A program made the position numbers and the translations under genes. 64,000 nucleotides of DNA, from the NCBI RefSeq assembly GCF_020360975.1, contig NW_025408667.1, forward strand, positions 7,006,001 through 7,070,000, read 5' to 3'. Of the stretch, positions 1 through 11,539 are shown piece after piece (position 1 is the stretch's first letter; each line of letters opens with the position of its first letter). The stretch comes from Hirsutella rhossiliensis (Eukaryota; Ascomycota; Sordariomycetes; Hypocreales; Ophiocordycipitaceae). Under the pieces are notes generated by a model. The model saw only the letters and a program-made list of their open reading frames with translations. It was not told the origin of the DNA and ran no database searches.

Positions 1-912
1 GTTGACGGCGCACTTACTCGGACGAATAGTACATGTAATTGTGGACGGGATCTGGCTCGGATTGGTTGCCGCACGAGCGACGATTCTCGTCGCACGTGTA
101 GAGGTCGTACTCCCCCGGCCCCATGCACGGCGCCGTGTCGTTGACGCGGTCGTTCTCGCCGCTGCACCCCCCGTTGTCGAAGGGGTGCATCAGCCCGAGC
201 CAGTGGCCGACCTCATGGATGGTCGTCCTGCCCAGGCTCCACCTCTTGTCATTTAGCCCCGACAGAGACTCATGATGCGGCACGCTGTACGCGGCAACCA
301 CGACACCGTCGAGGGCAGGCCACATATCCTCGCCTTGCTCGATTATTTCCTCGGGATACCTCGCCCAGCCGCCTACATTCTCATCATTAATGCTCAGGGG
401 CTGCGAGATGAAGTATATATATATTCAGAGACTGGCTGTTGCCCTTGTGCAGTGCGAGCTGCATCGTCCTTGGGTTCCTGCCCAGTGACCAGAGACTGTT
501 GGTGACGCGATTCACCGGCTCTCGAGGCTTGAACTGGAAGCCTGTATTTTCGAAGCCTTGGTTGAGCACCTTGATCTGCAAGTTGACGCGGTCTTCCTAG
601 AGCATTTGATCATGCGTCAACGGAGCATGCAATAACGCTGCCCGGTGCGCGCGATGGGCTACTCACGCTCAGGTTATTAATGGAATACCCCGGAACCTCA
701 ACCACGTGTATGTACGTGTCCACGGTCTTGTTGACACGCGGGTTGGCGGTGTTTCCACTCTCGAAGCGCTTGCTGAGGGAGGCAAGTTCTCGGTGCGTGC
801 CCTGGAACCGCTCTGGAGGCGGGTTGGTGCCGCATATCGAGAAGGACAACCCACTGGCCGCTGCGACCAGGAGCGTGAGGCAAGAGACGAGGATTGGTAC
901 CGGGGAGCGCAT
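1..912 (-). pseudogene. Secreted M43-type (MEP1-like) metalloprotease, partial, frameshifted at a TA repeat
   Basis: The reading frame starts at 912 with a hydrophobic signal peptide (MRSPVPILVSCLTLLVAAAS). Exon 1 is 912-667, intron 1 is 666-597 (donor GTGAGT, acceptor CTAG), and exon 2 runs 596-18. A donor GTAAGTG at 17 means the gene continues off the left edge. Exon 2 encodes the zinc motif HEVGHWLGLMH and a Met-turn-like YMYYS, both typical of extracellular fungal M43/pappalysin-like proteases that degrade host or substrate protein. The frame breaks at the TA tract 414-424: upstream codons end at a TAA near 387, while the frame carrying the rest of the catalytic domain starts on the other side of the same tract. 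Two extra TA units, or one missing, would explain it. A 33-nt excision between CAG motifs does not restore the frame. It may be a young pseudogene, a slippage-prone locus or an assembly error. Family assignment is confident; the broken state depends on base accuracy. Confidence 0.8.
414..424. repeat. TA microsatellite inside the metalloprotease coding region
   Basis: An 11-nt alternating TA tract. It sits exactly where the metalloprotease frame shifts, so its length decides whether the gene is intact. Confidence 0.9.
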
Positions 913-1734
913 GGTGATGGAGAAGTTCCTGATGGATGCTCTGTTGATTTTGACGTGGTGAGTCTGAGGCCTCGAATTCGCAGAGCAATGACGGCCGGGG
1001 CGGCTCATTTATAACTGGAGACTCGGAGACCGCGTGTCGTCTGATTGAAGCGTATCTGTTACGTTGCCTTGGAGCACGCATGTCTTGGGTCGCTGGGGAG
1101 TGGCATTAATGGGTTCCTTAGTCGGAATGGCATCACGATGGGTCACCGGTTCGACTTTCCGATCCTTGGCTTATACCAAGTACATACCTACTCAAGACAG
1201 CCACTTGTATGAAGGTTGTACTTGGGACTCAAGCGAAGGGGAATGCGCAGTCCTGTACTCTCGACAGGGTCAGGATTTCTGCACCGCACCAGTGGAGGCC
1301 TCTGGTGGAGCGATGAATGTGGGCGACAACCAGGCGCTGCCGGTCAATTGTGCCATCTAGTTGGCCGACAGTTGACTGACTCGATAGGAATCGGAAATGC
1401 GAGAATCGGCTCCGAACCAAGCTGTACCACGGTTAATACCGAGTTCCACTGTACTACGCGACATTTACATGTGTTATTCTTCATCTGTAATATAGTTTCT
1501 TCTCAACACCACCTGCCCAGCGCATCCCTGCACTGCAAGTGTGCCCCGCCTCGACCCCCCCTCCATACTCCAAATCACCTCACCTTGTCACGCAAGAGCA
1601 GCTTTGGAACCGGCACCTCGTGCAACATATTGTATACAACGGCCATCTTCCGAGCCGACGGCGACGTCGCTTGCAGAGCCCAAGAGCGGACGAGGGGGTG
1701 CCAGAGGAGGCAGAGTCGGGGAACTCAGCCAGCC
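913..1734. other. Divergent intergenic region, metalloprotease / LigT-fold gene
   Basis: About 820 bp between two divergently transcribed genes, so it should hold both promoters. A CT/CCCC-rich stretch lies at about 1545-1570. Reading frames here show no family features. Confidence 0.6.
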
Positions 1735-2466
1735 ATGCCACCGCCGAAGCCGGCGCCAACGCATTTTCTCTGCCTCCCGCTCGCCGGGCCGCAGCTGGGC
1801 CGGAACTGGGCGGCGTTCCGCGCCGACGTGACGAGCCCCGCGGGCGCCGCGCTGCCAGGCGACGCCGTCCGGCCGCTGGGGACGCTGCACCTGACCCTGG
1901 GCGTCATGAGCCTGAAGCCTGACGGCGTCGACGGGGCGGTGCGCGTGCTCGAGGGTCTGCGGCCCAGGGCGCTGCTGGCCGAGCTGAGGGCGGCATCGAC
2001 GGCGGCGGCGCCCGTGCCCAACGACCAAGGAATGCACGCTCCCAGGCCGGACCACGGCGGCGGGCTGGCCGTTACGCTCCGAGGCCTGCACGCCATGCAC
2101 TCGGCCTCCAAGACGTCGGTGCTATACGCCGCCCCGCACGACCCCGACGGCCTCGTCCGCCGCTTCTGCGAGCTGCTGCGGCAGCCGTTCCGCGACGCGG
2201 GCCTCGTCGAGGACGACAGGCGGCCGCTGCTGCTGCACGCGACGCTGGTCAACACCATCTACGTCAAGGGCGGCAGAGGCGGGGGGGGGCGCCGCGAGCG
2301 CATGACGGTCGACGCGAGGGAGGTGCTGCAGCGCTACGGCGAGTTCGTGTGGGCCGAGGGCTTGCCGCTGACGAAGCTGGCGATTTGCAGGATGGGCGCC
2401 AAGAAGGTCGAGGGGGGCGACGGTGGCGATGCCGCGTACGAGGTGGAGGCCGAGACGGATATCTGA
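1735..2466 (+). CDS. AKAP7/ASCC1-like 2H phosphoesterase (LigT fold)
   Basis: Single-exon gene of 243 aa. The start at 1735 opens MPPPKPAPTHFLCLPL, the usual first strand of AKAP7/LigT-like domains. The two H-x-T motifs that define the 2H phosphoesterase active site are present at residues 52-54 (HLT) and 168-170 (HAT), about 115 residues apart as expected. The family comprises RNA-processing or cyclic-phosphate phosphoesterases and the ASCC1 subunit of the ASC-1 complex. The actual substrate here is unknown. No KH domain is encoded upstream, so this is the stand-alone AKAP7-NLS-like form common in Pezizomycotina, not full-length ASCC1. A glycine/arginine run near residues 179-187 (a 9-G tract at 2281-2289) is a low-complexity insertion. 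The C-terminus is acidic. Confidence 0.8.
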   Translation: MPPPKPAPTHFLCLPLAGPQLGRNWAAFRADVTSPAGAALPGDAVRPLGTLHLTLGVMSLKPDGVDGAVRVLEGLRPRALLAELRAASTAAAPVPNDQGMHAPRPDHGGGLAVTLRGLHAMHSASKTSVLYAAPHDPDGLVRRFCELLRQPFRDAGLVEDDRRPLLLHATLVNTIYVKGGRGGGGRRERMTVDAREVLQRYGEFVWAEGLPLTKLAICRMGAKKVEGGDGGDAAYEVEAETDI

Positions 2467-2930
2467 CGGGGGTTCTGGTCTATTCTTTACTCTGTTGAGG
2501 CGTGGCAATCTGAATATAGCTTCACCCCGAACGAGTATGTATCTGGTACCTCGTCTTGTTGAGCTCCCGATCTCGGCCGAGTCGAGGCCGCTTACCTAAG
2601 ACAGCACCACCCACTGGTTGTACAGACCACAGAGCTGTAGCGGGGCTTTGGACCTCGACCTCACCTCGACCTCTGCCCTCCAAGAGCAGCATCGTGAGCC
2701 AATGGGCGGTAGATGAACCGACCGACTTCCTCCCGCGGCAGCCATCCCTCATCACGGAAGAAGAGCTTCCCCGGTGGCTCTTGGTCTCTGGCCCGCCGCT
2801 TGGTTGCCTGCTCGAGGCCCCGAGGGGGGGCAGCCATGCCGAGTCAGCACCGCCCGAGCCGCGACGACCTCGACACGGCGACGACTGCCACCGCCGGCTG
2901 CGCATCCTGACGCAGACGCGGCACACAGCC
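2467..2930. other. Intergenic, promoter/leader of the coiled-coil gene
   Basis: 464 bp between two same-strand genes. A short ATG-initiated frame at 2713 (66 codons) could be an upstream ORF or an unrecognised 5' exon of the next gene. It shows no family features. Confidence 0.5.
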
Positions 2931-4665
2931 ATGCAGGCCCCCGAGAAGCGCCGCGGCGGAAGCCACGTGCTGCGCACCGGCCCCGCGCACGCCGGCCGCC
3001 GCGCGTCCAGCTCCGGCCACGCAGCCGCCAACGCAAACGCCCATTCCAACGCCGGCACCAACGCCGGCACCAACCTGCCCGCCCTGCCGCCGCGGGCTGC
3101 CATTGTCAGCGGCAGCGGCAGCAGCAGTAGCACCGCAGCGCCCCCCGACGAGCCCCATGACGGCGCCACATGCAACGCCGGCGGCGCTCCGCCGTCGGCG
3201 CCGCTGGCGGACCGCAGAGACAAGGACCGGGACCCCGGCGCGGGGCTTCACGGCGGCGCCAAGGACAAGCAGGCGAGGGAGCGGGAGGCGCTGGCGCGGG
3301 AGCAGGACGAGCGCATCGCCTACCTGGAGACGGAGATGGGCATCATGGAGCGCGAGTTCCGGCGCGAGCTCGACAAGCTCAGCCAAAACGAGAGCGAGAC
3401 GGCCATCTTTTGGCAGGCCAAGCACAGCGCCCTCAACCGCCAGTTCCTCGACTCGGACACGGAGCTGCGCGTGCTGCGCGCCGAGGCCGACAAGCGCAAG
3501 GCCGAGCGCGACGAGCTGCTGCAGGGCTGGGAGGCGCTGCGGCGCGAGCTGCGCGAGCGCGACGACGAGGTCCGCGCCCTGAGGGCCCAGGTCCGCGGCC
3601 TCAAGGAGTTTGTCAGCACCAGCACGCGCACCGACGGCCAGACGAGCGACGAGGTCTTTGGCGACGGCGTGGCCAAGCTCGGCAACGGCCTCCAGAACTG
3701 GGTCATTGTCAACTTTCGCAAAGCCAAGCTCGGTGAGTTTGCGGCTCCTTCATTCATTCTCCCTTTTGTTCTCCGGGATTGGACCCCCGGCGTGTTTGCG
3801 TTGCCGCGAGACCGGAATCCGGAGCTGACTGAGGGCTCCCGCAGATCTGTCCCGGGCCGACGAGGCGACCCTGGCGGAGCTGGGCGAGCTGGTTCCCATG
3901 TACGCGGACCTGGTCCACACGGCAAAGATCCACGTGCTGCAGTCCATCGTGTCCAAGATCTTGGTCGACATGGTCTTCAACGCCTACTTTGTCGGGCTCT
4001 CAGACGAGGAGACGCGCCACTTTAGACAAATGGAGGACCTCCTCTGCTCATTCGGTGCGCCCCCCTCCCTCCTCTTCTCCCCCTCCGTCGACGCACTTGG
4101 CCTTTGGCAGCCGGCTCTCCTTCTGAACTACGGCTCACACCTGTTTCCACCCGCAGCCGCCTCAGACGAGGCCGTCAACCAGTGGCGATCGTCGACGCTC
4201 GCCCTCCTCCGCCGCGAAGCGCCCCAGCTCCTCCACGCCGAGACGAGCGCCCTTGTCGAGAGCGTCGTGGCCCGCATCAACCGCATCCTCGACGCCATCA
4301 CCGCCCCCGCCGCCGCGCCGCCCTCGTCGTCGTCGGAGCAGCCCGCGGCCCCGCGCCTGTCCGAGACGCGCGACGCCGCGCTGCGGGTCCTCGTCAACAG
4401 CGCCGTCGAGCTCGCGCGGCTGCTGGTGGTGCAGCGGGCCGTGTTGCGCGTGCACATGCCCGAGGTGCTGCCTCACGCGCGCGTCGTCTTCGAGCCCGAG
4501 ACCATGGAGGACGTGGGCGGCCTCGAGGAGGAGGCGCTGACGACGCGCGAGATTGGCTGCGTCGTCTTCCCCGGCCTCATCAAGCACGGCGACGAGAGCG
4601 GCGGGCAGATGCAGTTCCGCAACGTCATTGCCAAGGCCAGGGTTCTGTGCAGCCCTAGTGACTGA
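2931..4665 (+). CDS. Coiled-coil protein of unknown function
   Basis: Three exons: 2931-3732, 3845-4054 and 4157-4665, giving 506 aa. The first intron has donor GTGAGT and acceptor CCGCAG; the second has GTGCGC and CCCGCAG. Residues 1-100 are low complexity (Ala/Asn/Gly/Ser). Residues about 111-228 are a strong charged coiled coil (repeated RERE, LRAE, RELRERDDE). A conserved-looking helical C-terminal half follows, beginning NWVIVNFRKAKLDLS. Intron 2 is 102 nt, a multiple of three without stop codons, so its retention would insert 34 residues. The start is the first in-frame ATG; an upstream short exon cannot be excluded. I do not recognise a named family. The architecture suggests a scaffold or oligomerising protein. 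Confidence 0.75.
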
Positions 4666-7250
4666 TTTTCTAAGCAGGCAAAGGCGAGACGAACAAGGCA
4701 AGAGAACGCTCGGCGTGTTTTGCTTTGTGTACCTGCAGCATGGAACCAAGGGGACAGGGGCACTCGGGCGGATGAGCAATGACCGCGGGACACACGCAAG
4801 CATTCCTCCCTCTCTCTCTCCCGCCGTCGCTCCCACGTAGGGGCGGTCTTGTCAAGGGGATGACGCCTACTCCCCCGTCCACACCCCCGGCCCCGTATGA
4901 TTTGAGGACAGGCACAAGCCGTAGTAACGGCGCCGTGTTCCGACGGGGTGCTACGATGGGCCGTGTTGGGCAAATGGTAAAGGCAGACAAGGCGAACACG
5001 GCAGAGTGGAGCGGCCGTAACCGTTCCCGCCCTCCTCAATGCTCAGGAAGGGAGGGGGGGGGGCAGAGGAGGATCAAGGATAATTCCGGGCGAGGGTCTT
5101 GTACAGGGGTAGCGGCGTGGAACAAGTTCTGTTTCCTCGCTTGCCATCATCACCACAGACTGAATCTGCCAGAGGACATGTGCCATTGCGACAAACTGTG
5201 TCGATGGATGATACAGCACCGGATGACCGGCATTGCTCGCACAACCCCAGTCCCGTTTATGCCGCCCATCCGATTGCGCAAGCCGGTCGGCCAAGTCAGC
5301 CCACTGCTTGTCCTCCCGGCGGTGCTCCGTGGTGCACAAGGGGAGGGGGCTGCAGATCCGGCGCGCACAGGCCGGGAAGCCTTGGCTTGACAGCTAACTG
5401 CCTGACTTGCTTGTCTTCCGGCTCTCTATCCTTGGTATCAGAGAGCGTTCTCGTCGTGACGATCCTCGGCTCCACCACGACATGACTCTTTCCGAAGCTC
5501 CAATCCTCAACTCGCAAAAATGCGCCCAACACGGAGCTGCCAACGTTGGCTGCCACCTGCAACCCCACACACCACTGCCGATCGTATTGATTCTGCGGTG
5601 AGATCGCGGGGAACCCATGCACAGCCAGCCCACGCACTGTGGGGCGACAATCGGGAGCAGGCGTTGTCGCAGCACACCCAGAGCGCGAGCCCCGTGTTGG
5701 GAGGAGAGATACAGTAGACGACCAGACGGGCGGCAAGTCGTTTTCTTCCGGGTCTCGCTCGCTGCTGGTCGTTGAAATGGGCCGCTCATGCATGCACAGG
5801 CCTCGAAACGTAACGACCAGGCCCGAGTTGCCCCCGGCAGAACTGGGTGGGTGGCATCAAGCGCATGCCTCTATTCCAATGCGTGGAATCGACGTGGGCG
5901 GCCAGCCGCCGCTTGAGCCTCATCTTTCCGGGTCTCTGCGGTCCCCCGCTCAGCAGCCGTCGAGTGCACTGGTCCCGGGTCTGGTCCATCGGCCTGTAAG
6001 CATGCTTGGCACACTAGGTAGCCCGCCATCGGCGAGCTCCCGCAAATAGCGCCGTCTCCTATACCCCCCGGCTGTCGAAGCCATCAACAGCGAGTCACCT
6101 TATGGTTTCGGGTCTGGCAAAACCGGAAAACGCCAAAACCGCCGTCCACGGAGACTTGAAGATGCCGTCGGCGATGCTCCAGTGGAGACGTTGCTCGCTG
6201 TTGGACGCATGACCTCAGAGCATCGTCGTCTCAACCACTCATGGCGTAGACTGCCACCACTCAGCCACAGGTGCATCTTCTGGGCATCTTGACGGGCAAA
6301 GAAACGGTGCTACCAGGGCCAAACTCGGTGAAAGTCCACCCTACCCATTCGTCACGAAGCAGCCGGTGGTAGACGCTATCAGGCATTGCCTGGTCGTACA
6401 GGCGTAACATTAGCGCCGGCCCAGGTCTCGCGGCGTCGCCGTCTTCTTGCCCGCGCGCGTTCTCGCGTGCTCGTGTCCAAACAGGAAACCGTATCCTCGT
6501 CGATAAGAGCGTATATGACTGCATCATTGGGTGTTCTCTCTTCCAGTTGCCCCCCCCCCTTCCAAAGCATCAGGTTGGCCATGGCCGAGATGGTCGACGA
6601 GTGGCTCCAATGACGTCTGGCACGGCCAGAGCGAGATGGGCCCGTCACCGGTGATTTGCCTATTTCGTCGCGTCGGCAGTGTGGTCAGGGTTGGATGCAA
6701 GCCGCAGTCCCGCTGTGCGTATACAAGTGTCGTCCGGGGAGCCCTCCATTCAAAACGACTCATGCAGACGACTGTCGAGTTGTTGGGGCCGTCTTGCGTT
6801 GCTCAACTTTCATCCGCAGCTTCACCCGGCCGGCAAATGCTCGCCTCTCAGTGTCCGTGTCTTGAGCCAAGACTTTTGAGGGATTCCATTAGTTTTTGGC
6901 CCCCCCCATTCATACTTTGGCCGACATTTGCTGTTCGGAGATTGCTCGTCGTCAATCAAGACCCCTCGTGTCTGCCACCCCGCCATTTGGATGGTTGTTG
7001 AAAGATCCCCCCCTTGGGCTGCCAACACTGCACCACGCCACACCACCACTACACTGCAGTCCAAAGGCTGTCGTAAGCGAGGAATCTAGCCATCTTCTGG
7101 CATCATATTCTTGCACCTGTGAGCAAGTCGGACATTCACCAAGTCTCGTCGACACCGATCCCGTGTCGACGGCGCGCCGTCTTGAGACGTCGCTTACCTG
7201 CCTGCCAGAGTCACCCGTGTCGTTTGGTGTCGCTTCCTCTCTTCGCCACC
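4666..7250. other. 2.6 kb intergenic region
   Basis: No convincing gene. Minus-strand frames at 5296-5793 and at 6261-6648 are open but have no recognised domain or splice structure. The second pair read as two overlapping frames around a possible motif GWTFTEFGPG, perhaps an eroded gene. The right end should contain the promoter of the gene at 7251. Confidence 0.5.
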
Positions 7251-8084
7251 ATGTCGTCGAATGGCGTCCTCGTCGCCGCCGAAATCCATGATTTCCTGCA
7301 ACAGGTCGAACGGGCAAGGGGGACCGGGTTCCCGTTGCATTCATTTGAGTCGAGTGGGCCATTGGCCGCTCGTCCTGGCGCATACTATGCTCCTTCACTC
7401 ATGCTGTCGGAGTCGCGGGCTTCAGTGCAGCCGCAGAGGCAGCAAGACATGGTGTCCATGGCAAGCGCTGCAACGCCCATGAGCGCCATCTTCGATACCT
7501 TTGATAGTTACTCGACGTATTCGGCATCGACAGCGCCTCCTCAACGAGGGCCCGAGCCGCCGCAGCGCCAGCGTGCAACGGTGCCCGACTTTGCAGCTTC
7601 GTGGCTTCCGTGCGAATTCCACAAGCTGTCGGGCTGTGAGGAGAGGTTCATCCTAGACGAGGTCGAGGCATGGATTCAACACATGATGGTCGTGCATCTG
7701 CAGGGAATCCTCCCTACGTTCTGCATCTGCTGGTTCTGCGATCACGCCAAGTTCCAGGCAGTGACGGAACGGCCCGAAGACCGGGAGGTGGCCTACCAAG
7801 CGCGGATGCGCCACATTGCAAGCCACTTCTTTTGGGATGGAAAGACGGCGGCAGATGTTCGCTGGGATTTCCATTTTCTTGACCACGCCCATGACTATGG
7901 TCTCATTACCGAGAGCGTCTTCCGATGGGCAACACGCCAGGGCGAAGTGCGAATGCCGCGGGGTATGACGTTTGACGACCCGCGCACCGTCAGGCCGGCC
8001 GGCGAGGAACAGAGCGAGAGGCGGCCGCGCCACGCTCGGCCGCGGGATGCGACTCGCCCGTCCCACGTGCGCCGCGAAAGATAA
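7251..8084 (+). CDS. Double C2H2-like zinc-finger protein, fungal hypothetical
   Basis: Single exon, 277 aa, with a good start context (CCACCATG). The first 110 residues are a disordered Ser/Pro/Gln-rich segment. Two finger-like modules follow: C121, C129, H144, H149 and C160, C163, H188, H192. The motif CICWFCDHAKF with an upstream WIQHMMVVHL is a pattern seen in many uncharacterised Pezizomycotina proteins. The C-terminal 30 residues are Arg-rich and could act as a nuclear signal. The spacing in finger 1 is not the classical TFIIIA type, so DNA binding is not certain. No specific role can be assigned. Confidence 0.75.
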   Translation: MSSNGVLVAAEIHDFLQQVERARGTGFPLHSFESSGPLAARPGAYYAPSLMLSESRASVQPQRQQDMVSMASAATPMSAIFDTFDSYSTYSASTAPPQRGPEPPQRQRATVPDFAASWLPCEFHKLSGCEERFILDEVEAWIQHMMVVHLQGILPTFCICWFCDHAKFQAVTERPEDREVAYQARMRHIASHFFWDGKTAADVRWDFHFLDHAHDYGLITESVFRWATRQGEVRMPRGMTFDDPRTVRPAGEEQSERRPRHARPRDATRPSHVRRER

Positions 8085-9488
8085 GTCATGGATTCCTGCC
8101 GATGCAGAGCTGGAATGAAGGACAAGCTTCTGTGGTACGTATGTTTGATAGCTCGCTGTTCCGAATGTCCGCGCGCCCCGGGCCGCGACAAGTCGTGGGA
8201 TCGCCGTCACCCGGCCTTCACCCGGCCTCTTTTTTGGTGGATCTCGTTCGGGGTTCTGGGGTCCGACAAGGGTGAGTCGGCTTCGAACATGGCACGCTGC
8301 AGCACAGGTCTCGGTCTCGGTAGGGATTGCCGACCACCCATCGACAGGCTGGTGGCTTGTTGCACCACCGCACTGTGTGCCGGCGCATTTCTGTGGGATC
8401 TGGGGTATATTTCCGGCTGGCGATTTTTGGCATGTTGCGACGCGTCCAGACTTGCTGCATCCCCCCCTGCTCGCAGCGTTCTCCAAGGGGCTTCTTCGTG
8501 TGCTGATGGCGCTGGTAGTGAGAGAGAGAGAAAGGCGAGGCACGCTCACGCCCATGACTCCGGGAGAGTCAAGACAGCGAGGACCCGGCGTTTTCTCTCT
8601 CGAAAGAGTCGAAGGAGGGGGGAGATTCGGAGAGTTGGCTGGCTCGGACCGAGGCGGAGGGAGGAGGGAGGAGGGAGGATGGAGGGAGGATGGAGGGAGG
8701 ACTCGGGGGACATCAGGTGACTTGGGGCTGCTCGAGCTCCATTCACACCTTCTGGGTAGGAAGCTGGGCTGATATCTCCAGGGCAAGCACGAGCCGACCC
8801 GCGACTCTCATCTCCGCTCGCAGTCGCTCAGAGCGACCGGGAGTCGCGGAACAAGGGCTCATTCAGAGAGAGCAGGGAAACGAGGAGTGGGGGGAGGGGG
8901 TGCCAGATTGATTGCACAAGGAGGGAAAAAAAGTCTTTGCTCCTCTGCGGTACGGAGATCCGGTTTTCGTCGTCACCATGCTTCCTTCTTCGCTCTTCTT
9001 GTTCTTTCTCGCCTTCTTCGACGTTACGCGGCCCTCATACCAGGCACTGCTCAATAGCATCTCTGCCTTCTTACAGTCATATTTGCCACATAGCGCGAGC
9101 AAACGGGAGGCCGCCTTATCCGCGCAAACTTCTCCGTCGCCGAGCCCCCTTTTCCCTCGTAGCCAACCATGATTCTGCCCCGGTGCAACCGATTCGATAG
9201 GGCCGTTTCGCCGTGGCGGAGCTTGCGCTCGGTGACAAGCCTTCCCGGCAGAACCGGCCGTGATTCGCCCAAGCCGCAGCTGGTCAGGTGAGACTGGCAA
9301 GCAAGGGAGGCGTCGAGTCGCCTCACTTCAGCCTTGCCAGATTCGCCAAACAAAATCCATGCACGTCTCTGCAGCCGTGAGATGACGCAGGATATATTTG
9401 CCCTCCATTTGCCCCTCTACGTCCAGAGCAAGCTACAGTGGGTTACAGCGTATGCATACACTCATCCCCATGCGGAGCGCGCGCATCG
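8085..9488. other. Convergent intergenic region
   Basis: 1.4 kb between the 3' ends of the zinc-finger gene and the lysidine synthase gene. It contains the GGGAGGA repeat at 8651-8700 and otherwise nothing recognised. Confidence 0.6.
8651..8700. repeat. GGGAGGA/GGGAGGAT purine-rich tandem repeat
   Basis: Imperfect 7-8 nt units of G-rich purine sequence over 50 bp. It is non-coding and on the purine strand could form a triplex or weak quadruplex. Confidence 0.8.
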
Positions 9489-11539
9489 TCACACGCGACT
9501 CCTAGCATGTACATGGCGTCGCGTCGTGGTCCCACGGCTCGCCGCCCGTCTACTGGACGCGCAGCCAGGGCAACCGACATGCAGCCTCGCGCAGTCTCTT
9601 CTCGCGAGCCCCAGCAGACTCCTGTCGATCCTCTTATACCTCGCCTCATACTGGGCCCATCTCTCCAGCCCCGGGACGTGGATCCCCAGGCTGGGCAGGG
9701 CAAGCAACGTCAACGTGTGCGCCGTTCCCTTGCCAGCCCCGGCCTCTTGCACGGCGTAGAGTGCGGGCAGCGAATAGCGCACCTTGCCCGGAGCATGGCG
9801 CTTCAGCACCTGCTCGAGCCTCGACCGCTCCTCGCGGGGCAGTGCCAGACGAAATGATTTGGCGTGCTCTGGCAGAAATGGCAGAATGCGAAAACTCGCC
9901 GGCACGCATGCGCGAATGCGGATCCAAAACCGTCCGTCCCACAACTGAGCCATTTCCCAGCTCCGCCAGTGGGCGTGACGAACAGTTGGCGGCTCGTCCG
10001 GCCCATCTTTCCCAGGCGCAGGGCCGCGTAAATGGCCCGGAAGCTTGCGTTCAGGCAGTGCTCGACTTGAAGGGTACGGAGCGCGGGAGAGGAGCCATTT
10101 GGTCGATGCCCGGCCAACGATGGGTTCAAACTTGACCCCAGCGATTGAAAAGGCCTTGGGCGGTTGCCGATTCGGCTCTGTACACAGTTCTGGCGAGAGC
10201 CTGTCGACAACATTTTCGAGACTGCCCAGCGGTGGCAGATGGAGCTCGGGCGTGACAAAGTCGATGAGCTTACGGATGGCCATGGCAAGGATGAGCCTCC
10301 GACGACGTCTGCGAGCCCTGTGCCTCGCCGCAGCATACAGTCGTCTCGGCGGAGAAGGATGCGCAAGAAACGCAGGAAGCTCGACGGTGAGTGTGCCAGC
10401 GTTGGGGTCGAAATGGCAAATGACAGCTTCACGCACGAGCAATCTGTGGCCCTCGGCTTCCTCCAAGGACGTTCTGTGCTTGGCCCTCTTGCACAATGAC
10501 AAGATGGAGGGCTTCTGCAAGGCCATTGGCAGCCGATGAGCCCGCGTAAGATGGCGGACGGCGTTGCGTGTCGTCAAGGTCGGATCCAGGTTGGTGTGGT
10601 CCTCGAACCAGCGCACCTTGTTGGCTTCGCAGGTGGCTATCAGTCTATCCTTGTCAAAGCTCAGCAAGGGGCGATAGATGACGATGCCGCCATCCTCGCA
10701 GTTGAGTGGCGCCAAGTAAGGAGAGCTTGGGGAACCAGGTCTCCCTTTGCAGTCGTCTCCGAGAAACACGCGCAGCCGCTGCAGACTCTTGTTGGACGGC
10801 TGGAATCCAAGGGGACTCCGTTGCATCTGGTCATCCAACAGCCCGCTCTTGTATACGCCGTGCAGCTCATAGCACTCGGGAATGGCATTGGCCTCTTGAA
10901 TGCCTTGCAAGCCTCGGTAGCCGTGACCCGCTAGCAAACGCATCAAGACGGTTTCGTACTGGTCGTCGCAGTGGTGAGCGAAGAAGAGACTGCTCGCCTG
11001 CAGGGACCGGCAGGCAGAGCCGAGGGCTTGATATCGCATGGTGCGCGCCATGCCCTCGAGATTGGAGAGGCGGGTGGGATCCAGGCCTCTTTTTGTCACA
11101 TGACTCCAGTCCAGCCGCTTGACGCAGGCTTGGAGACCCATTGTCTTGAGCTCCTGGGCAACACAGGCTGCTTCTTGGCCGCTGGCCTGCCGCAGCTGAT
11201 GGTCTATGACGATACCGCACGCGCCATGGGCAGGGTGGTCTGCAATGGAGAAGCCTGGGTGCGATTTCAAGAGGCTGGAGAAGAGGAAGGCCATGGCCAT
11301 GGAGTCGACGCCTCCGCTGACGGCGAGGGCTGGTTCTGAAAGTCAGCGGTGGGATCACGGCTATGGCCCTGTGCCGGGGACGGGGAAAAGGAGAGCGCAC
11401 CAATGCGCCGTGGGCGAGCATGGCGAGCATGGCGAGCAGCGGATAAACGAAATCGGCACAGGGCCCCGAGAGCGTCGCGGAACTCGGTCAAGGAAATGGG
11501 TTTGGGGCCATGTCGAGGAACAAGCGCGGTCAGGCTCAT
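9489..11539 (-). CDS. tRNA(Ile)-lysidine synthase, TilS-like PP-loop ATPase
   Basis: Two exons: 11539-11401 and 11335-9489, joined across a 65-nt intron, giving 661 aa. The splice joins the N-terminal segment to PALAVSGGVDSMAMAF, so the PP-loop SGGVDS is at residues 53-58. The TilS-type FAHHCDDQYETVLMRLLAG and RPLLSFDKDRLI blocks follow; both are characteristic of the family. TilS converts C34 of tRNA-Ile(CAU) to lysidine so that it reads AUA. In fungi the likely client is an organellar tRNA. The first 45 residues are Arg-rich with few acidic residues, consistent with mitochondrial import (inference). Exon 1 contains a 9-bp tandem repeat (11412-11440) encoding Ala-Arg-His units. The protein is longer than bacterial TilS (about 430 aa) because of fungal insertions and a C-terminal extension rich in Arg. 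No clear bacterial-type C-terminal domain could be delimited. Confidence 0.88.

Noticed and set aside
6261..6648. Two overlapping minus-strand frames with GWTFTEFGPG
   Set aside because: Suggestive of an eroded gene, but too short and unmatched to call. Reported only in the intergenic entry.
7653..8786. 377-codon minus-strand frame overlapping the zinc-finger gene
   Set aside because: No domain, Arg/Pro/Ser-rich, extends into non-coding repeat. The plus strand has the Cys/His modules.
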